Assembly: GCF_900155685.1 (NCBI RefSeq)
Contig: NZ_LT732548.1
Span: 2,972,887 to 3,036,886, forward strand
Direction: 5' to 3'
Source: Paenibacillus bouchesdurhonensis
GTDB lineage: Bacteria; Bacillota; Bacilli; Paenibacillales; Paenibacillaceae
Length of the DNA: 64,000 nucleotides
Below, in pieces: positions 34,234 to 43,441 of the stretch. The notes under the pieces were generated by a model. It saw nothing but the letters and a program-made list of their open reading frames with translations. It did not search any database and was not told the origin of the DNA. The translations under genes were made by a program, and so were the position numbers. Position 1 is the stretch's first letter; every line of letters begins with the position of its first letter.

Positions 34234-34496
34234 AATTGCTCGTCCAGCTCCTTTTTTACAAATCTTGTTTTATCATACCTACTTTTCGTGGAAAATGCCA
34301 GTTTGGCATATTCTCACAAAATGTCTTAATAAACATAGGGAAAAATTCAAATAAAGACATCTGGAATATCTTTACAAAAGCAAGCAACAGCCTCCAAAGC
34401 TGCAGCACTGCATCGCATGTTCTTGAAAAAGACAGTATACTAGAAGTAGCCCATCGTTTGGCATGATGCAATAAATGTGAATTTTAAGGAGATACC
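34234..34496. other. Divergent intergenic region upstream of the sucrose regulator
   Basis: This 263-base region must hold the promoters of the cyclophilin gene and of the LacI-type regulator. I see no clear operator palindrome here; those lie on the other side of the regulator gene. Confidence 0.4.
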
Positions 34497-35477
34497 ATGA
34501 TTAAAACCATTTCAGATATTGCCGCGATCGCAGGAGTGGCCAAGAGTACCGTCTCCCGGTATTTAAACGGAGGATCCGTCAGCCAAGCGACACGGCAGCG
34601 CATAGAAAAAGTTATCAAGGAGCATCAGTATGTCCCCAACACATTCGCCCAAAGCTTAAAAGCGAGAAAAACCAATTTTATCGGGACTGTAGTGCCGCGC
34701 CTGGATTCATTTGCTTCCTCTCAAACGTTAATGGGGATCGATGAACAGTTGCGGGAAGCAAATTTCCAGATGCTCATTTCTAACACGAGCCAGGATATGA
34801 AACGTGAAATCGAAGCCATTTACGATTTTGCCAGACAGAAGGTTTCCGGTATAATTCTACTTGCAGCTCAGGTGCATGAAGACCATTTAAAAGCGGCGGA
34901 TGAGATCAATATCCCGATTCTACTGCTGGGTCAAGAGAACGCTCATCTTCATAGTTTAATCCACGACGACTACCATGCCGGGTACGAAATGGGAATGCAT
35001 ATTCTGGAAATGGGTCATCGAAATATCGCTTATTTAGGCGTGACAGAGCAGGATATTGCCGTTGGAATTCGGAGAAAAGAAGGGTTTAAAAAGAGCTTGG
35101 AGGGTACGGATTGTTCGATTTCCTATTATGAAACGGGCTTTAAAATGACCGATGCAATGGAGACGGCAACCCAACTGCTCGAAGATATCTCGCCCTCGAT
35201 CATCGTTTGTGCAACCGACAATATTGCTTTAGGAGTCATGAAGGCGGCATATCTCAAGCAAATTGTCATTCCTGAGGAATTGTCCGTCACAGGTTTCGGG
35301 GGATATGATGTCACCGAAATCATTCATCCTACTTTGACTACCATTCGATTTTTCTATAAGGAAGCAGGGAAGCTGGCTGCTAATAATATTATTAAGCTTG
35401 TGCGGGAGGAGCATATTGATCCCGTGACCATCATGGATTTCGAACTGTTAAAACGAGAAAGCGTTGACAAACGCTAG
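34497..35477 (+). CDS. scrR: LacI-family repressor of the sucrose operon
   Basis: 326 residues. The N-terminal LacI-type helix-turn-helix reads TISDIAAIAGVAKSTVSRYL, followed by a hinge helix and a periplasmic-binding-protein-like effector domain (60-326) with ATDNIALGVMKA and SVTGFGGYD. It lies directly upstream of sucrose hydrolase, fructokinase and PTS genes. GGAACCGGTTCC-type operators follow at 35567 and 35597, as expected for a ScrR/SacR-like repressor responding to a sucrose or fructose derivative. AAGGAG precedes the ATG. Confidence 0.88.
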   Translation: MIKTISDIAAIAGVAKSTVSRYLNGGSVSQATRQRIEKVIKEHQYVPNTFAQSLKARKTNFIGTVVPRLDSFASSQTLMGIDEQLREANFQMLISNTSQDMKREIEAIYDFARQKVSGIILLAAQVHEDHLKAADEINIPILLLGQENAHLHSLIHDDYHAGYEMGMHILEMGHRNIAYLGVTEQDIAVGIRRKEGFKKSLEGTDCSISYYETGFKMTDAMETATQLLEDISPSIIVCATDNIALGVMKAAYLKQIVIPEELSVTGFGGYDVTEIIHPTLTTIRFFYKEAGKLAANNIIKLVREEHIDPVTIMDFELLKRESVDKR

Positions 35478-35493
35478 ATCTTTGTATTATAAT
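35464..35493 (+). promoter_or_regulatory. Sigma-A promoter of the sucrose operon
   Basis: TTGACA (35464-35469) and TATAAT (35488-35493) with an 18-base spacer overlap the end of the regulator gene. The transcript would carry a leader of about 145 bases before scrB. Confidence 0.75.
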
Positions 35494-35507
35494 TCGAAAC
35501 AAAATAA

Positions 35508-35549
35508 GGTTCCATAATTCTACGCTTCAAGCCATTGAGTTATGGAACT
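35508..35549 (+). repeat. Leader inverted repeat upstream of scrB
   Basis: Thirteen-base arms (35508-35520 and 35537-35549; GGTTCCATAATTC and GAGTTATGGAACT, two G-U pairs) enclose a 16-base loop. It lies just after the promoter, inside the predicted leader RNA. It does not match the antiterminator consensus of SacT/LicT-type systems that I know. Confidence 0.65.
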
Positions 35550-35566
35550 AATTTTAGAACCGTATT

Positions 35567-35608
35567 GGAACCGGTTCCTTTTTTTAAAGGTGATTTGGAA
35601 CCGGTTCT
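35567..35608. promoter_or_regulatory. Tandem LacI-type operators of the sucrose operon
   Basis: Two palindromes, GGAACCGGTTCC (35567-35578) and GGAACCGGTTCT (35597-35608), are 30 bases apart. Each has the central CCGG symmetry of LacI-family sites. The first is immediately followed by seven T, and with GAACCG at 35557-35562 could also form a small terminator hairpin. Confidence 0.8.
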
Positions 35609-35645
35609 AATGCCTTAAATGACTAATAAACGGAGATTATCAACC

Positions 35646-37115
35646 ATGACATTATCAAGAGAGCAAAAGTACAGGAAATTGGATCAGGCAACGCCTGAAG
35701 AGCTGGAACAGCTTAGGGAGCAAGTAGCTCATTGTCCGTGGAGACAATCTTTTCATATTCAACCTCCATACGGACTGTTGAATGATCCCAACGGATTTGC
35801 ATTCTATGACGGAGAATACCACTTGTTCTATCAGTGGTTTCCGTTAGGGACATTTCATGGTATGAAGTATTGGTATCATACCAAATCCAAAGATCTTGCA
35901 CGCTGGGAAAATATTGGGATTGGGATTGAGCCCGGCGACCCGCAAGATTCTCATGGAGCCTATTCAGGAAGCGGGATTGTCAAAGACGGTGAGCTATATT
36001 TAATGTATACGGGAAATACAAGAAATGAGGCGTGGGTCAGACTTCCTTATCAGAACCTAGCTGTTATGAGTCGCGATGGCAGCATTGCAAAGAGAAGCAA
36101 GCCGGTGATCACCGCGGTTCCTGATGGTTATACCGAGCACTTCCGAGATCCAAAGGTTTGGAGAGCTGATGGGAAATATTATTGCGTTATAGGAGCTCAG
36201 CGTACGAATGGCACCGGATGTGCCGTTTTGTACCAATCGCAAGACCTGCTTACATGGAGCTTTCTGGGTGAAATCTCTACCCAACTGAATGATTTCGGAT
36301 ATATGTGGGAATGCCCGGATTACTTTGAGCTGGATCAGCAGGGGGTATTGCTATTTTGTCCGCAGGGTTTATCACCTAAAGGTGACAGCTTCCAAAATGT
36401 TTATCAATCCGGATATGTGGTCGGTAAGCCGCTTGATGTCCGTACGGGTAGGCTTGATCACGAACCATTCCGGGAGCTGGACAGAGGTTTTGACTTCTAT
36501 GCTCCCCAAACGACGGCAGCGCCCGACGGGCGGAGAATTCTCGTAGCTTGGATGGGTCTTCCCGATATCGGGTATCCGACAGATCGCCATGGATGGGCGC
36601 ATTGCTTAACCTTGCCGAGGGAGTTGAAGCTGCGTGACGGGAAGATTATTCAGCGGCCGGTTAAGGAGCTGGAGAAGCTGCGCAAAGATGAGGTAACGGC
36701 ACAAGCGGTTTTACGAAGCGAAACAAAGAGCTTTACCGGTCTTCAGGGAACCAACTATGAGCTGGTTTGCGAATTTTCCGAGGCGGATGCCGAGCGTTTC
36801 GGCATTGAATTTCGTGCCGGGAGCACAGAAAGGACAGCTCTAACGTATGACCGGAACGCCAAGAAGATTATCCTCGATCGCTCCCTATCCGGACAAACCA
36901 TCGAATCCGAATATGGCAGTGAACGGCGCTGCAGCCTCGACGCAGAGACAATTAAGTTTCAGCTTTTCGTCGATGCATCTTCGGTGGAGATCTTTGTTAA
37001 TGACGGAGAAGAGGTATTTACGAGTCGTATCTTCCCAAGCGAGGATAGTACGCAAATCCGCTTTTTTGCCCACGGGGGAAGCGCCGCCTGCCGGGCATCC
37101 CTGTGGAGGATATAA
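35646..37115 (+). CDS. scrB: Sucrose-6-phosphate hydrolase (GH32)
   Basis: 489 residues of glycoside hydrolase family 32. The five-bladed propeller carries the three acidic residues: nucleophile D47 in NDPNG, D168 in FRDP and acid/base E222 in WECPD. The C-terminal 140 residues are the usual beta-sandwich. With the PTS EII downstream, its substrate should be sucrose-6-phosphate, giving glucose-6-phosphate and fructose. The ATG at 35646 is preceded by CGGAG; an ATG at 35619 lacks a site. No signal peptide is visible, so it is cytoplasmic. Confidence 0.93.
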   Translation: MTLSREQKYRKLDQATPEELEQLREQVAHCPWRQSFHIQPPYGLLNDPNGFAFYDGEYHLFYQWFPLGTFHGMKYWYHTKSKDLARWENIGIGIEPGDPQDSHGAYSGSGIVKDGELYLMYTGNTRNEAWVRLPYQNLAVMSRDGSIAKRSKPVITAVPDGYTEHFRDPKVWRADGKYYCVIGAQRTNGTGCAVLYQSQDLLTWSFLGEISTQLNDFGYMWECPDYFELDQQGVLLFCPQGLSPKGDSFQNVYQSGYVVGKPLDVRTGRLDHEPFRELDRGFDFYAPQTTAAPDGRRILVAWMGLPDIGYPTDRHGWAHCLTLPRELKLRDGKIIQRPVKELEKLRKDEVTAQAVLRSETKSFTGLQGTNYELVCEFSEADAERFGIEFRAGSTERTALTYDRNAKKIILDRSLSGQTIESEYGSERRCSLDAETIKFQLFVDASSVEIFVNDGEEVFTSRIFPSEDSTQIRFFAHGGSAACRASLWRI

Positions 37116-37157
37116 TTTTCTAAATAACAATTCTAATAGATTCAGGATGGTGACAGC

Positions 37158-38159
37158 GTGGGACAATTATTTGCAATCGGTGAACTACTCATTGATTTTA
37201 TTCCATTGGAAAAAGGGAGTGCTTTAAAAGACGTGCTCACCTTTGAGCGTGCAGCTGGAGGGGCGCCGGCAAACGTTGCGGCAGCCGTATCCAGGCTAGG
37301 CGGAAACGCCGCGATGCTTACAAAGCTGGGAAAGGATGCTTTCGGAGACTATCTGATCGAGCAATTAGCGTCGGCTGGAGTTCATACAGGATTCATCCAA
37401 CGGACGACAGAGGCCAATACCGGATTGGCATTTGTATCGTTGCAGGAGGATGGGGAAAGGGATTTTTCATTTTACCGCAATCCATCATCCGATTTGCTTC
37501 TTTCCGAAGCTGAAATTGAGCCGACCATTTTTCAAACGGATGATATTTTACATTTCGGTTCGGTCGATTTAGTGGAAAGTCCAATGAAACAGGCCCATTT
37601 GAAAGCGATTCATAGCGTAGAGAGACAGGGCGGGCTGATTAGCTTTGATCCGAATGTCAGACTTCCTTTATGGACGAGTCCAGATGAGTGCCGGAAGACG
37701 ATTCAGGCTTTTATTCCAACCGCTCATATATTAAAGATTTCCGAGGATGAGCTTGAATTTATTACGGGCATTCCATCATCGGAGAAAGCGATCGCAGCTT
37801 TATTTAAAGGCAATGTTAAAGCTGTCGTCTATACTAGAGGAAAGAATGGTGCGGATTTATATCTTTCGCCGGAGGAGAAATATCAAAGCCAAGGGTTTAA
37901 CGTGGAAGTGCAGGATACAACCGGGGCTGGAGATGCTTTCGTAGGAGGTCTTCTATATCAGTTATTGGATAAAAAAGCTACGCAAGAGAACGTGACGGGG
38001 CTTCTGCGAAGAAATCATCATGAAATTATGCAGTTTGCCAACGCAACCGGGGCTATAACGACGATGAAAAAAGGCGCGATCCCGGCTCTTCCAAATCAAA
38101 TGGACGTGCAAAGGTTTATACAACAGGAATCGAATGAAGGGATGATTACGGATGTCTGA
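37158..38159 (+). CDS. scrK: Fructokinase (PfkB family)
   Basis: 333 residues of the ribokinase/PfkB family, with the N-terminal GGAPANVAAAVSRLGG signature and the C-terminal DTTGAGDAFVGGL motif holding the catalytic base. It phosphorylates the fructose released by the GH32 enzyme to fructose-6-phosphate. It starts with GTG at 37158, 42 bases after scrB, and its end overlaps the scrA start by eight bases. Confidence 0.92.
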   Translation: MGQLFAIGELLIDFIPLEKGSALKDVLTFERAAGGAPANVAAAVSRLGGNAAMLTKLGKDAFGDYLIEQLASAGVHTGFIQRTTEANTGLAFVSLQEDGERDFSFYRNPSSDLLLSEAEIEPTIFQTDDILHFGSVDLVESPMKQAHLKAIHSVERQGGLISFDPNVRLPLWTSPDECRKTIQAFIPTAHILKISEDELEFITGIPSSEKAIAALFKGNVKAVVYTRGKNGADLYLSPEEKYQSQGFNVEVQDTTGAGDAFVGGLLYQLLDKKATQENVTGLLRRNHHEIMQFANATGAITTMKKGAIPALPNQMDVQRFIQQESNEGMITDV

Positions 38160-40143
38160 AAATCGTGATATTGCAAAACAGGTCGTGGAAGCCATAGGCG
38201 GCAAGGGAAATATAGCTTCTTTTGCACATTGTGCTACGCGATTAAGGATTATGGTTCATGATCAAGGTTTGATTGATCAGGACCGCGTGGAGAACATAGA
38301 TAAGGTAAAGGGCGCTTTCTTAAACTCCGGCCAGTACCAGATCATATTTGGAACCGGTACCGTCAACCGTATATATGAAGAGGTGGAGAGGCTCGGGATC
38401 ACTGGAACAACAAAAGAAGATGTCAAAAGTCAGAGTAAGAAACACGGAAATCCATTTCAAAGAGCAATTCGCACATTCGGAGATGTGTTTGTTCCGATCA
38501 TTCCCGTGCTGGTGGCTACAGGATTATTTATGGGGCTGCGGGGATTACTTACCCAGCCGCAAATTTTATCACTTTTCGGCATGACCGCGGCTGATATACC
38601 GGCTAATTTCCTGTTGTTTACACAAGTATTAACCGACACGGCATTTGCCTTCTTACCAGCACTTGTGGCGTGGTCCGCCTTCCGCGTGTTCGGGGGCAGC
38701 CCGGTTCTCGGCATCGTGCTTGGGTTAATGCTGGTCAATCCCGCTTTGCCAAACGCATACAGCGTGGCTAATGGCTCGGCCGAAGCCCTGACAATGCTCG
38801 GATTTATCCCTGTCGTCGGATATCAGGGTTCCGTGCTGCCTGCATTTTTCGTGGGACTCCTCGGAGCCAAATTCGAGAAAATGTTGCGAAAGCGCGTGCC
38901 TGAAGCATTGGATTTGATTTTGACACCATTTATTACGCTGCTGGTTATGATTACCCTTGGACTATTTGTGATCGGACCGATATTCCATTCCTTCGAAGAA
39001 TGGGTATTGCATGGAACCACCTTTATATTAGGTCTCCCATTTGGGATCGCGGGCTTAGTTATCGGTTTCTTCAACCAGATTATCGTTGTCACCGGGGTGC
39101 ATCATATTTTCAACTTCCTGGAGATTCAACTGCTGGAGCAGCTTGGCAATAATCCTTTCAATGCGATAGTTACTTCTGCTATGGCAGCACAAGGCGCTGC
39201 GTGTCTAGCGGTTGGCTTGAAGACCAAAAATGTGAAGCTAAAAGCTTTGGCTTTGCCATCCTCATTCTCAGCTTTCTTAGGGATTACCGAGCCGGCGATC
39301 TTCGGGGTCAACTTACGTTATATGAAGCCTTTCATCATGGGATTGATAGGCGGAGCCATTGGAGGCTTTCTCGCGTCCATATTCGGTCTTGCAGCGACGG
39401 GAATGGCCGTTACCGTCATTCCAGGTACGCTTCTTTACTTGAACAGTCAGCTTCCTCTATATATTCTATGTAATGTGATTGCTATGGCCGTTGCTTTCAT
39501 ACTGACCTGGTTGTTTGGATACAAGGACAAAATGACCGAGGAACTTCAAGCTGCTCCGGCAGCATCTCAAGGTTCGGCCAGTACGCAAGCAGGATCAACG
39601 ACTTCAGGGGCTGTAACTGAGGCTGTAACTGCGGAAGCTAACAAGACATCTGTAGATGAAGCAGCATTGAGCATGCAAATTCCATCTCCTGTTGCGGGAA
39701 AAGTATTGCCTTTGGAAGAGGTACCTGATCCGGCCTTTGCACAAAAGCATATGGGCGATGGATTTGCAATTGAGCCGACGGATGGCAAAGTCGTGGCTCC
39801 TTTTGATGGCGTGGTCGCTCACCTTATGGATAAGAGCAAGCACGCAGTAATTCTTGTGCACGAGAACGGCCTGCAGCTGTTGATTCATGTGGGGATCAAT
39901 ACGGTCTCCCTCAAAGGCGCTGGATTTAAAACGCATGTACAAACGGGCGATGCCGTGAAGGCAGGACAGCTGTTAATCGAGTTCGACCTTGATACGATCA
40001 GGGATGCAGGATTAACCACGATTACACCGGTTATTGTTCCGGCCGATGCGGAACAAGTAGCAGAAGTGGTTATGAATGAAAACCGACAGCCGGTGACTGC
40101 CAATAAGGACGCGGTGATGACCGTCCACTTTAAAACAGATTAA
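38152..40143 (+). CDS. scrA: Sucrose-specific PTS enzyme IIBCA
   Basis: 663 residues in order EIIB (1-85; phospho-Cys27 in HCATRLR), EIIC membrane domain (about 105-460) and EIIA of the glucose type (505-663). In EIIA, H564 and H579 have the 15-residue spacing of the two active-site histidines of the family. An Ala/Thr/Ser-rich linker joins EIIC and EIIA. It imports sucrose and phosphorylates it to sucrose-6-phosphate, the substrate of ScrB. It is the last gene of the operon, with a terminator at 40156. Trehalose-type PTS are related, but the neighbours point to sucrose. Confidence 0.92.
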   Translation: MSENRDIAKQVVEAIGGKGNIASFAHCATRLRIMVHDQGLIDQDRVENIDKVKGAFLNSGQYQIIFGTGTVNRIYEEVERLGITGTTKEDVKSQSKKHGNPFQRAIRTFGDVFVPIIPVLVATGLFMGLRGLLTQPQILSLFGMTAADIPANFLLFTQVLTDTAFAFLPALVAWSAFRVFGGSPVLGIVLGLMLVNPALPNAYSVANGSAEALTMLGFIPVVGYQGSVLPAFFVGLLGAKFEKMLRKRVPEALDLILTPFITLLVMITLGLFVIGPIFHSFEEWVLHGTTFILGLPFGIAGLVIGFFNQIIVVTGVHHIFNFLEIQLLEQLGNNPFNAIVTSAMAAQGAACLAVGLKTKNVKLKALALPSSFSAFLGITEPAIFGVNLRYMKPFIMGLIGGAIGGFLASIFGLAATGMAVTVIPGTLLYLNSQLPLYILCNVIAMAVAFILTWLFGYKDKMTEELQAAPAASQGSASTQAGSTTSGAVTEAVTAEANKTSVDEAALSMQIPSPVAGKVLPLEEVPDPAFAQKHMGDGFAIEPTDGKVVAPFDGVVAHLMDKSKHAVILVHENGLQLLIHVGINTVSLKGAGFKTHVQTGDAVKAGQLLIEFDLDTIRDAGLTTITPVIVPADAEQVAEVVMNENRQPVTANKDAVMTVHFKTD

Positions 40144-40155
40144 ATTACCCATTCA

Positions 40156-40189
40156 ACCAGTGCTGGAAAGCGCTGGTCTTTTCATTTTT
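40156..40189 (+). terminator. Rho-independent terminator of the sucrose operon
   Basis: Arms ACCAGTGCT and AGCGCTGGT with a GGAA loop are followed by CTTTTCATTTTT, 13 bases after the scrA stop. Confidence 0.85.
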
Positions 40190-40290
40190 GCCTATGATCA
40201 AGATTCACAAGTTTGGTATTTATGTATAGAGATTAGCGCATGAGGAGAACTTAGAAGATAACTTTTAGATTTGCGAAAGGGCTGGATGGA

Positions 40291-41013
40291 TTGGATTTTT
40301 TTCATAGTAAAGAATCGTTGACAGCGCTTGAATGGATTTTAAGAGGTGTTGTCAGTTTTGTGTTTTTAATCGTGGTAAGTAAGTTGATGGGCCAGCGGTC
40401 CATATCACAATTAAGATTTCTTGATTTCATCATCGCTCTGACCCTAGGCAATATTATAGCTCACCCGCTTTCCGATGAGGAATTGGGATTAAAAGGATCT
40501 ATGATTACCACCATTGTTTTAATCATGTTATATGTTATAGCTACCTGGTTAGGCCTAAAATGGCCTATTTTCAAGCGATATCTGGATCCATCACCAATCA
40601 CGCTCATTAAAAATGGACAAATTCAATTCCATCATTTATCTAAAGCAAGAATCTCTATTGATTTTTTATTTTCTGAGCTAAGGAAAGAAAAAGTAGAGGA
40701 TATCCAAAAAGTATCGCTTGCATTATGGGAGCCGGGTGGAACAATATCCGTATTTATGGATACCCAATACCAACCGATTACACCCGCAGATATGAAGCTA
40801 GAGACTCAGCCGTTTACTATTACAAGGCCGATCATTATAGAAGGAAAAATCGATATGTCTCTTCTTCAGGAAATGGGAAAAGACCCAGGATGGCTTCACG
40901 CAAAAATAGCACCTACGAATGCTAATGTTCGCGATGTAATATTAGCAACCATTACTGGCAGTGAAAACCTGCGTGTCTACGTAGAACCAAGAAAAGACAA
41001 CACTCGTGATTAA
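40291..41013 (+). CDS. DUF421 membrane protein (YetF/YrbG family)
   Basis: 240 residues. Three membrane helices occupy the first 90 residues and include the family motif LRFLDFIIALTLGNIIAHPL. A cytoplasmic alpha/beta domain follows (100-230) with TLIKNGQI and LRKEKVEDIQKV. Related Bacillus proteins are found in the membranes of sporulating cells; their molecular role is unsettled. The start is a TTG with AAAGGG nine bases upstream. It is monocistronic. Confidence 0.85.
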   Translation: MDFFHSKESLTALEWILRGVVSFVFLIVVSKLMGQRSISQLRFLDFIIALTLGNIIAHPLSDEELGLKGSMITTIVLIMLYVIATWLGLKWPIFKRYLDPSPITLIKNGQIQFHHLSKARISIDFLFSELRKEKVEDIQKVSLALWEPGGTISVFMDTQYQPITPADMKLETQPFTITRPIIIEGKIDMSLLQEMGKDPGWLHAKIAPTNANVRDVILATITGSENLRVYVEPRKDNTRD

Positions 41014-41319
41014 AGCCTGTCTAATAAGAAGCTCATTCTACTCCCATTTTACACAATAAACATAGGTTGATACACAGTCCATACCCACTCTTCCGGATAC
41101 AATACCGTATCGTGAAAAGAGAGGAGTGGAAACTTATACCGTCCAGAATCCAAACGGTGAAATTCGGGGGAAAATCGTCAAGTAATTACGTACCTGTTGC
41201 CAAGATTTTTTTGGTAACAGGTAGTTTCATTTTTATAACAAACATACGCTAATGCAGCACTATGCTGTATAAAATTTAGATTATGGAACAGCATATACAT
41301 ATGCACTTTATTTGATAGG
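41014..41319. other. Intergenic region with a strong hairpin
   Basis: The notable element is the hairpin at 41191-41223. A stretch near 41067-41190 is open in one frame but has no recognised family. The promoter of the downstream lipoprotein gene should be at the right end. Confidence 0.45.
41191..41223 (+). terminator. Hairpin, probable terminator of the DUF421 transcript
   Basis: Twelve-base arms TACCTGTTGCCA and TGGTAACAGGTA (one G-U) with a nine-base T-rich loop are followed by GTTTCATTTTT. It lies about 180 bases beyond the DUF421 stop, far for a simple terminator. Confidence 0.6.
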
Positions 41320-42951
41320 TTGGTGATCTTTATTTATACGAGGAAAAAAAGTTTGTTCCTGCTGCTCATCTTAATATTGATTATGGCAATGGGATGCCAA
41401 AAACAAAAAACAGCTTACAAAGAACCCGATTTGCTTCGAGTAAAATCCGTGACTGGCGAAGATACAAAGAAAGTCATCTTCATTATGGCCGATTCGCTTA
41501 TGGCCGAAGCCATTGATAAAGGCATAGCGCAAAAAGAGCTTCCTGCCTTCGAACACCTGATTAAGCACGGGCAGTATTATAAGGATCTCGTAAGCTCTTT
41601 TCCTACAATGTCCGTAACGATTGACAGCTCCTTGCTTACAGGTGCATATCCGGACCGTCATCATATCCCGGGATTGACCTGGTATTCAACAGCGGACAAG
41701 AAGCTCATCAGTTATGGGACAGGGCCGATGGAGGTCATTAAGCTTGGCGTTGATCCGGTATTGGCGGATGCATTAATTAACCTTAACGGCAGCCACTTGA
41801 ACCCTCAACTGCCTACGATTTATGAGGAATTAGCTCAGCTTGGGAAGAAGTCTGGCAGCATTAACGGTTTAATTTACCGCGGTTCTGTTCAGCATACTCT
41901 CTCCATTCCACCCTGGATGGATGCCCCAACTTCCTTACCCAAATCAATTCCGGTGAAAGGGCCGGATTATTTAGCGCTAGGTTCCTTGTCCGATCCGCTA
42001 GCAGGCATAGAAAATCTTCCTGATGGCTTGACCCGCCGCCTGGGCATAAATAATCAATACTCGATATTAACCGCTAATTATTTAATCAAGGAAAATAAGC
42101 TTCCCGATTTTTTGTATGTATATCTACCTGACTTGGATAAAAAGCTGCATAAAAATGGCCCTGACGAGCTGAACGGGGTCAAGAAAACGGACAAGCAGCT
42201 GCAAGAATTATTACAAAGCTTCGGCTCGCCGGAAGAAGCATTGAAGAAAGCGATTATTGTCATTATAGGAGATAGCGGGATGACCCAAATCCTGCCCGCG
42301 GAGGATAACCCGGTTATCGACCTGCCTTCTTTGCTTAAAGAATATACCGTCTACCGCCAGGGGGAGGCCGTTACGGACGATACGGAAATCGTGCTAGCTG
42401 TTAACGAGACTATGGCTTATGTATATAATCTTAAGGCTCACAAGCTTAAAGACATTGCTAAAGTGTTAAGAGCCGAGCCCCGCATAGATTTCATTTCATG
42501 GCGAGAAGGGGAATGGATGCATGTTATGGGAGGCGATGCCTCGCAAAAGCTCAAATTTAAAGCTGAAGGGGAGCTCATGGATCCCTACGGGCAAAAATGG
42601 ACGGTAGAGCAGAAGACGGAAGTATTGGATTTACAAATAAATTCTAAGCACAATACCATTAAATATGGCAAGTATCCGGATGTGCTTCGACGGTTGTATG
42701 GGGCGTTTCACTCTCATGATGGAGAATTTTTGGTAGTGACGGCGAAGCCGGGTTACGAATTAGCGGACAAGAATTCGCCGACCCATAAAGGAGGGGGAGG
42801 CCACGGTTCTATTGGATATACCGAGTCACTCGTGCCGATGATCGTAAGCGGAACGGAAGCTAAGCCGGAGCAGTTGCGAATCGTTGACCTGAAAGACTAC
42901 CTGCTGAAGCTTGTGACCCAGCAGCGTGCTAATGATGAAAAAGTGCACTGA
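41320..42951 (+). CDS. Alkaline-phosphatase-superfamily lipoprotein (type I phosphodiesterase-like)
   Basis: 543 residues. A signal peptide ends in a lipobox (IMAMGC, Cys26). The rest is an alkaline phosphatase/nucleotide pyrophosphatase fold: first metal-binding Asp in IFIMADS, the nucleophile region FPTMSVTIDSSLLTG, a PDLDKKLHKNGP metal-binding segment, and GGGGHGSIGY with the final His. In place of the usual DHG motif it has IGDSGM, so one metal-binding His appears replaced by Ser. It should be anchored outside the membrane and may hydrolyse phosphodiesters. The start is TTG at 41320 or GTG at 41323; the spacing to the only AGG is poor. Its 3' end overlaps the opposing LysE remnant. Confidence 0.82.
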   Translation: MVIFIYTRKKSLFLLLILILIMAMGCQKQKTAYKEPDLLRVKSVTGEDTKKVIFIMADSLMAEAIDKGIAQKELPAFEHLIKHGQYYKDLVSSFPTMSVTIDSSLLTGAYPDRHHIPGLTWYSTADKKLISYGTGPMEVIKLGVDPVLADALINLNGSHLNPQLPTIYEELAQLGKKSGSINGLIYRGSVQHTLSIPPWMDAPTSLPKSIPVKGPDYLALGSLSDPLAGIENLPDGLTRRLGINNQYSILTANYLIKENKLPDFLYVYLPDLDKKLHKNGPDELNGVKKTDKQLQELLQSFGSPEEALKKAIIVIIGDSGMTQILPAEDNPVIDLPSLLKEYTVYRQGEAVTDDTEIVLAVNETMAYVYNLKAHKLKDIAKVLRAEPRIDFISWREGEWMHVMGGDASQKLKFKAEGELMDPYGQKWTVEQKTEVLDLQINSKHNTIKYGKYPDVLRRLYGAFHSHDGEFLVVTAKPGYELADKNSPTHKGGGGHGSIGYTESLVPMIVSGTEAKPEQLRIVDLKDYLLKLVTQQRANDEKVH

Positions 42952-43362
42952 CACCAAAGCATATCATCATCAAGCCAGACAGCTTGTTAATCAAGGCTAG
43001 ACGGCGAGTTTTTAGCACACTGACTTTTACGAACGCAACTATCCCAACAAGAAATAACCACCAAATCATAGAACCGATGAACACTCCTCCAACCAGTAAG
43101 GGTACACTAGAAGCCGCTTGAGAGAACAGAACCCCAGAAGCTCCGAATATGCTTATAAATAAAACAATCGTCATAGGATTCGAAAGGGTAAGTAGGAATG
43201 TAACAATATACGAAGAGATGGGGCTTTGTTTAGTACAAGGCTCCTGGATTTGAACTTGACCTCCAGAGCGCATGAATTTAATGCCGAGATAACAAATGAA
43301 TACAGCACCTATAGTTAAAATAATTAAATTTTCTTTAGGAAATAGTAATGCTGACTTAAAAA
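42929..43362 (-). pseudogene. LysE/RhtB-family exporter, 5'-truncated
   Basis: A frame of about 144 codons that begins directly after a stop (43363-43365) with no start codon. It encodes the C-terminal two thirds of a LysE/RhtB amino-acid exporter: three or four membrane segments with LLTLSNPMTIVLF, the conserved NP-containing helix of the family, and IGAVFICYLGIKFM upstream. The first 60 or so residues of a normal 200-residue protein are missing. An internal ATG at 43273 could still start a 114-residue fragment. It is probably non-functional. It overlaps the convergent lipoprotein gene by 23 bases. Confidence 0.7.
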
Positions 43363-43373
43363 ATTAGTGCAAA

Positions 43374-43413
43374 TAAATAAAGGCTGATCCTTTTTATCGG
43401 ATTAGCCTTTATT
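43374..43413. terminator. Strong bidirectional hairpin terminator
   Basis: AAATAAAGGCTGATCC and GGATTAGCCTTTATTT pair (one G-U) around an eight-base loop, with A/T-rich flanks on both sides. It lies between the LysE and SDR remnants and once served one of them. Confidence 0.8.
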
Positions 43414-43441
43414 TGTTATTCAATCATGCGGTTATAGTGAC

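Noticed and set aside
35508-35549. SacT/LicT-type ribonucleic antiterminator
   Set aside because: The hairpin lacks the conserved bases of that antiterminator family, and no antiterminator protein gene is present; the LacI-type repressor and operators explain regulation better.
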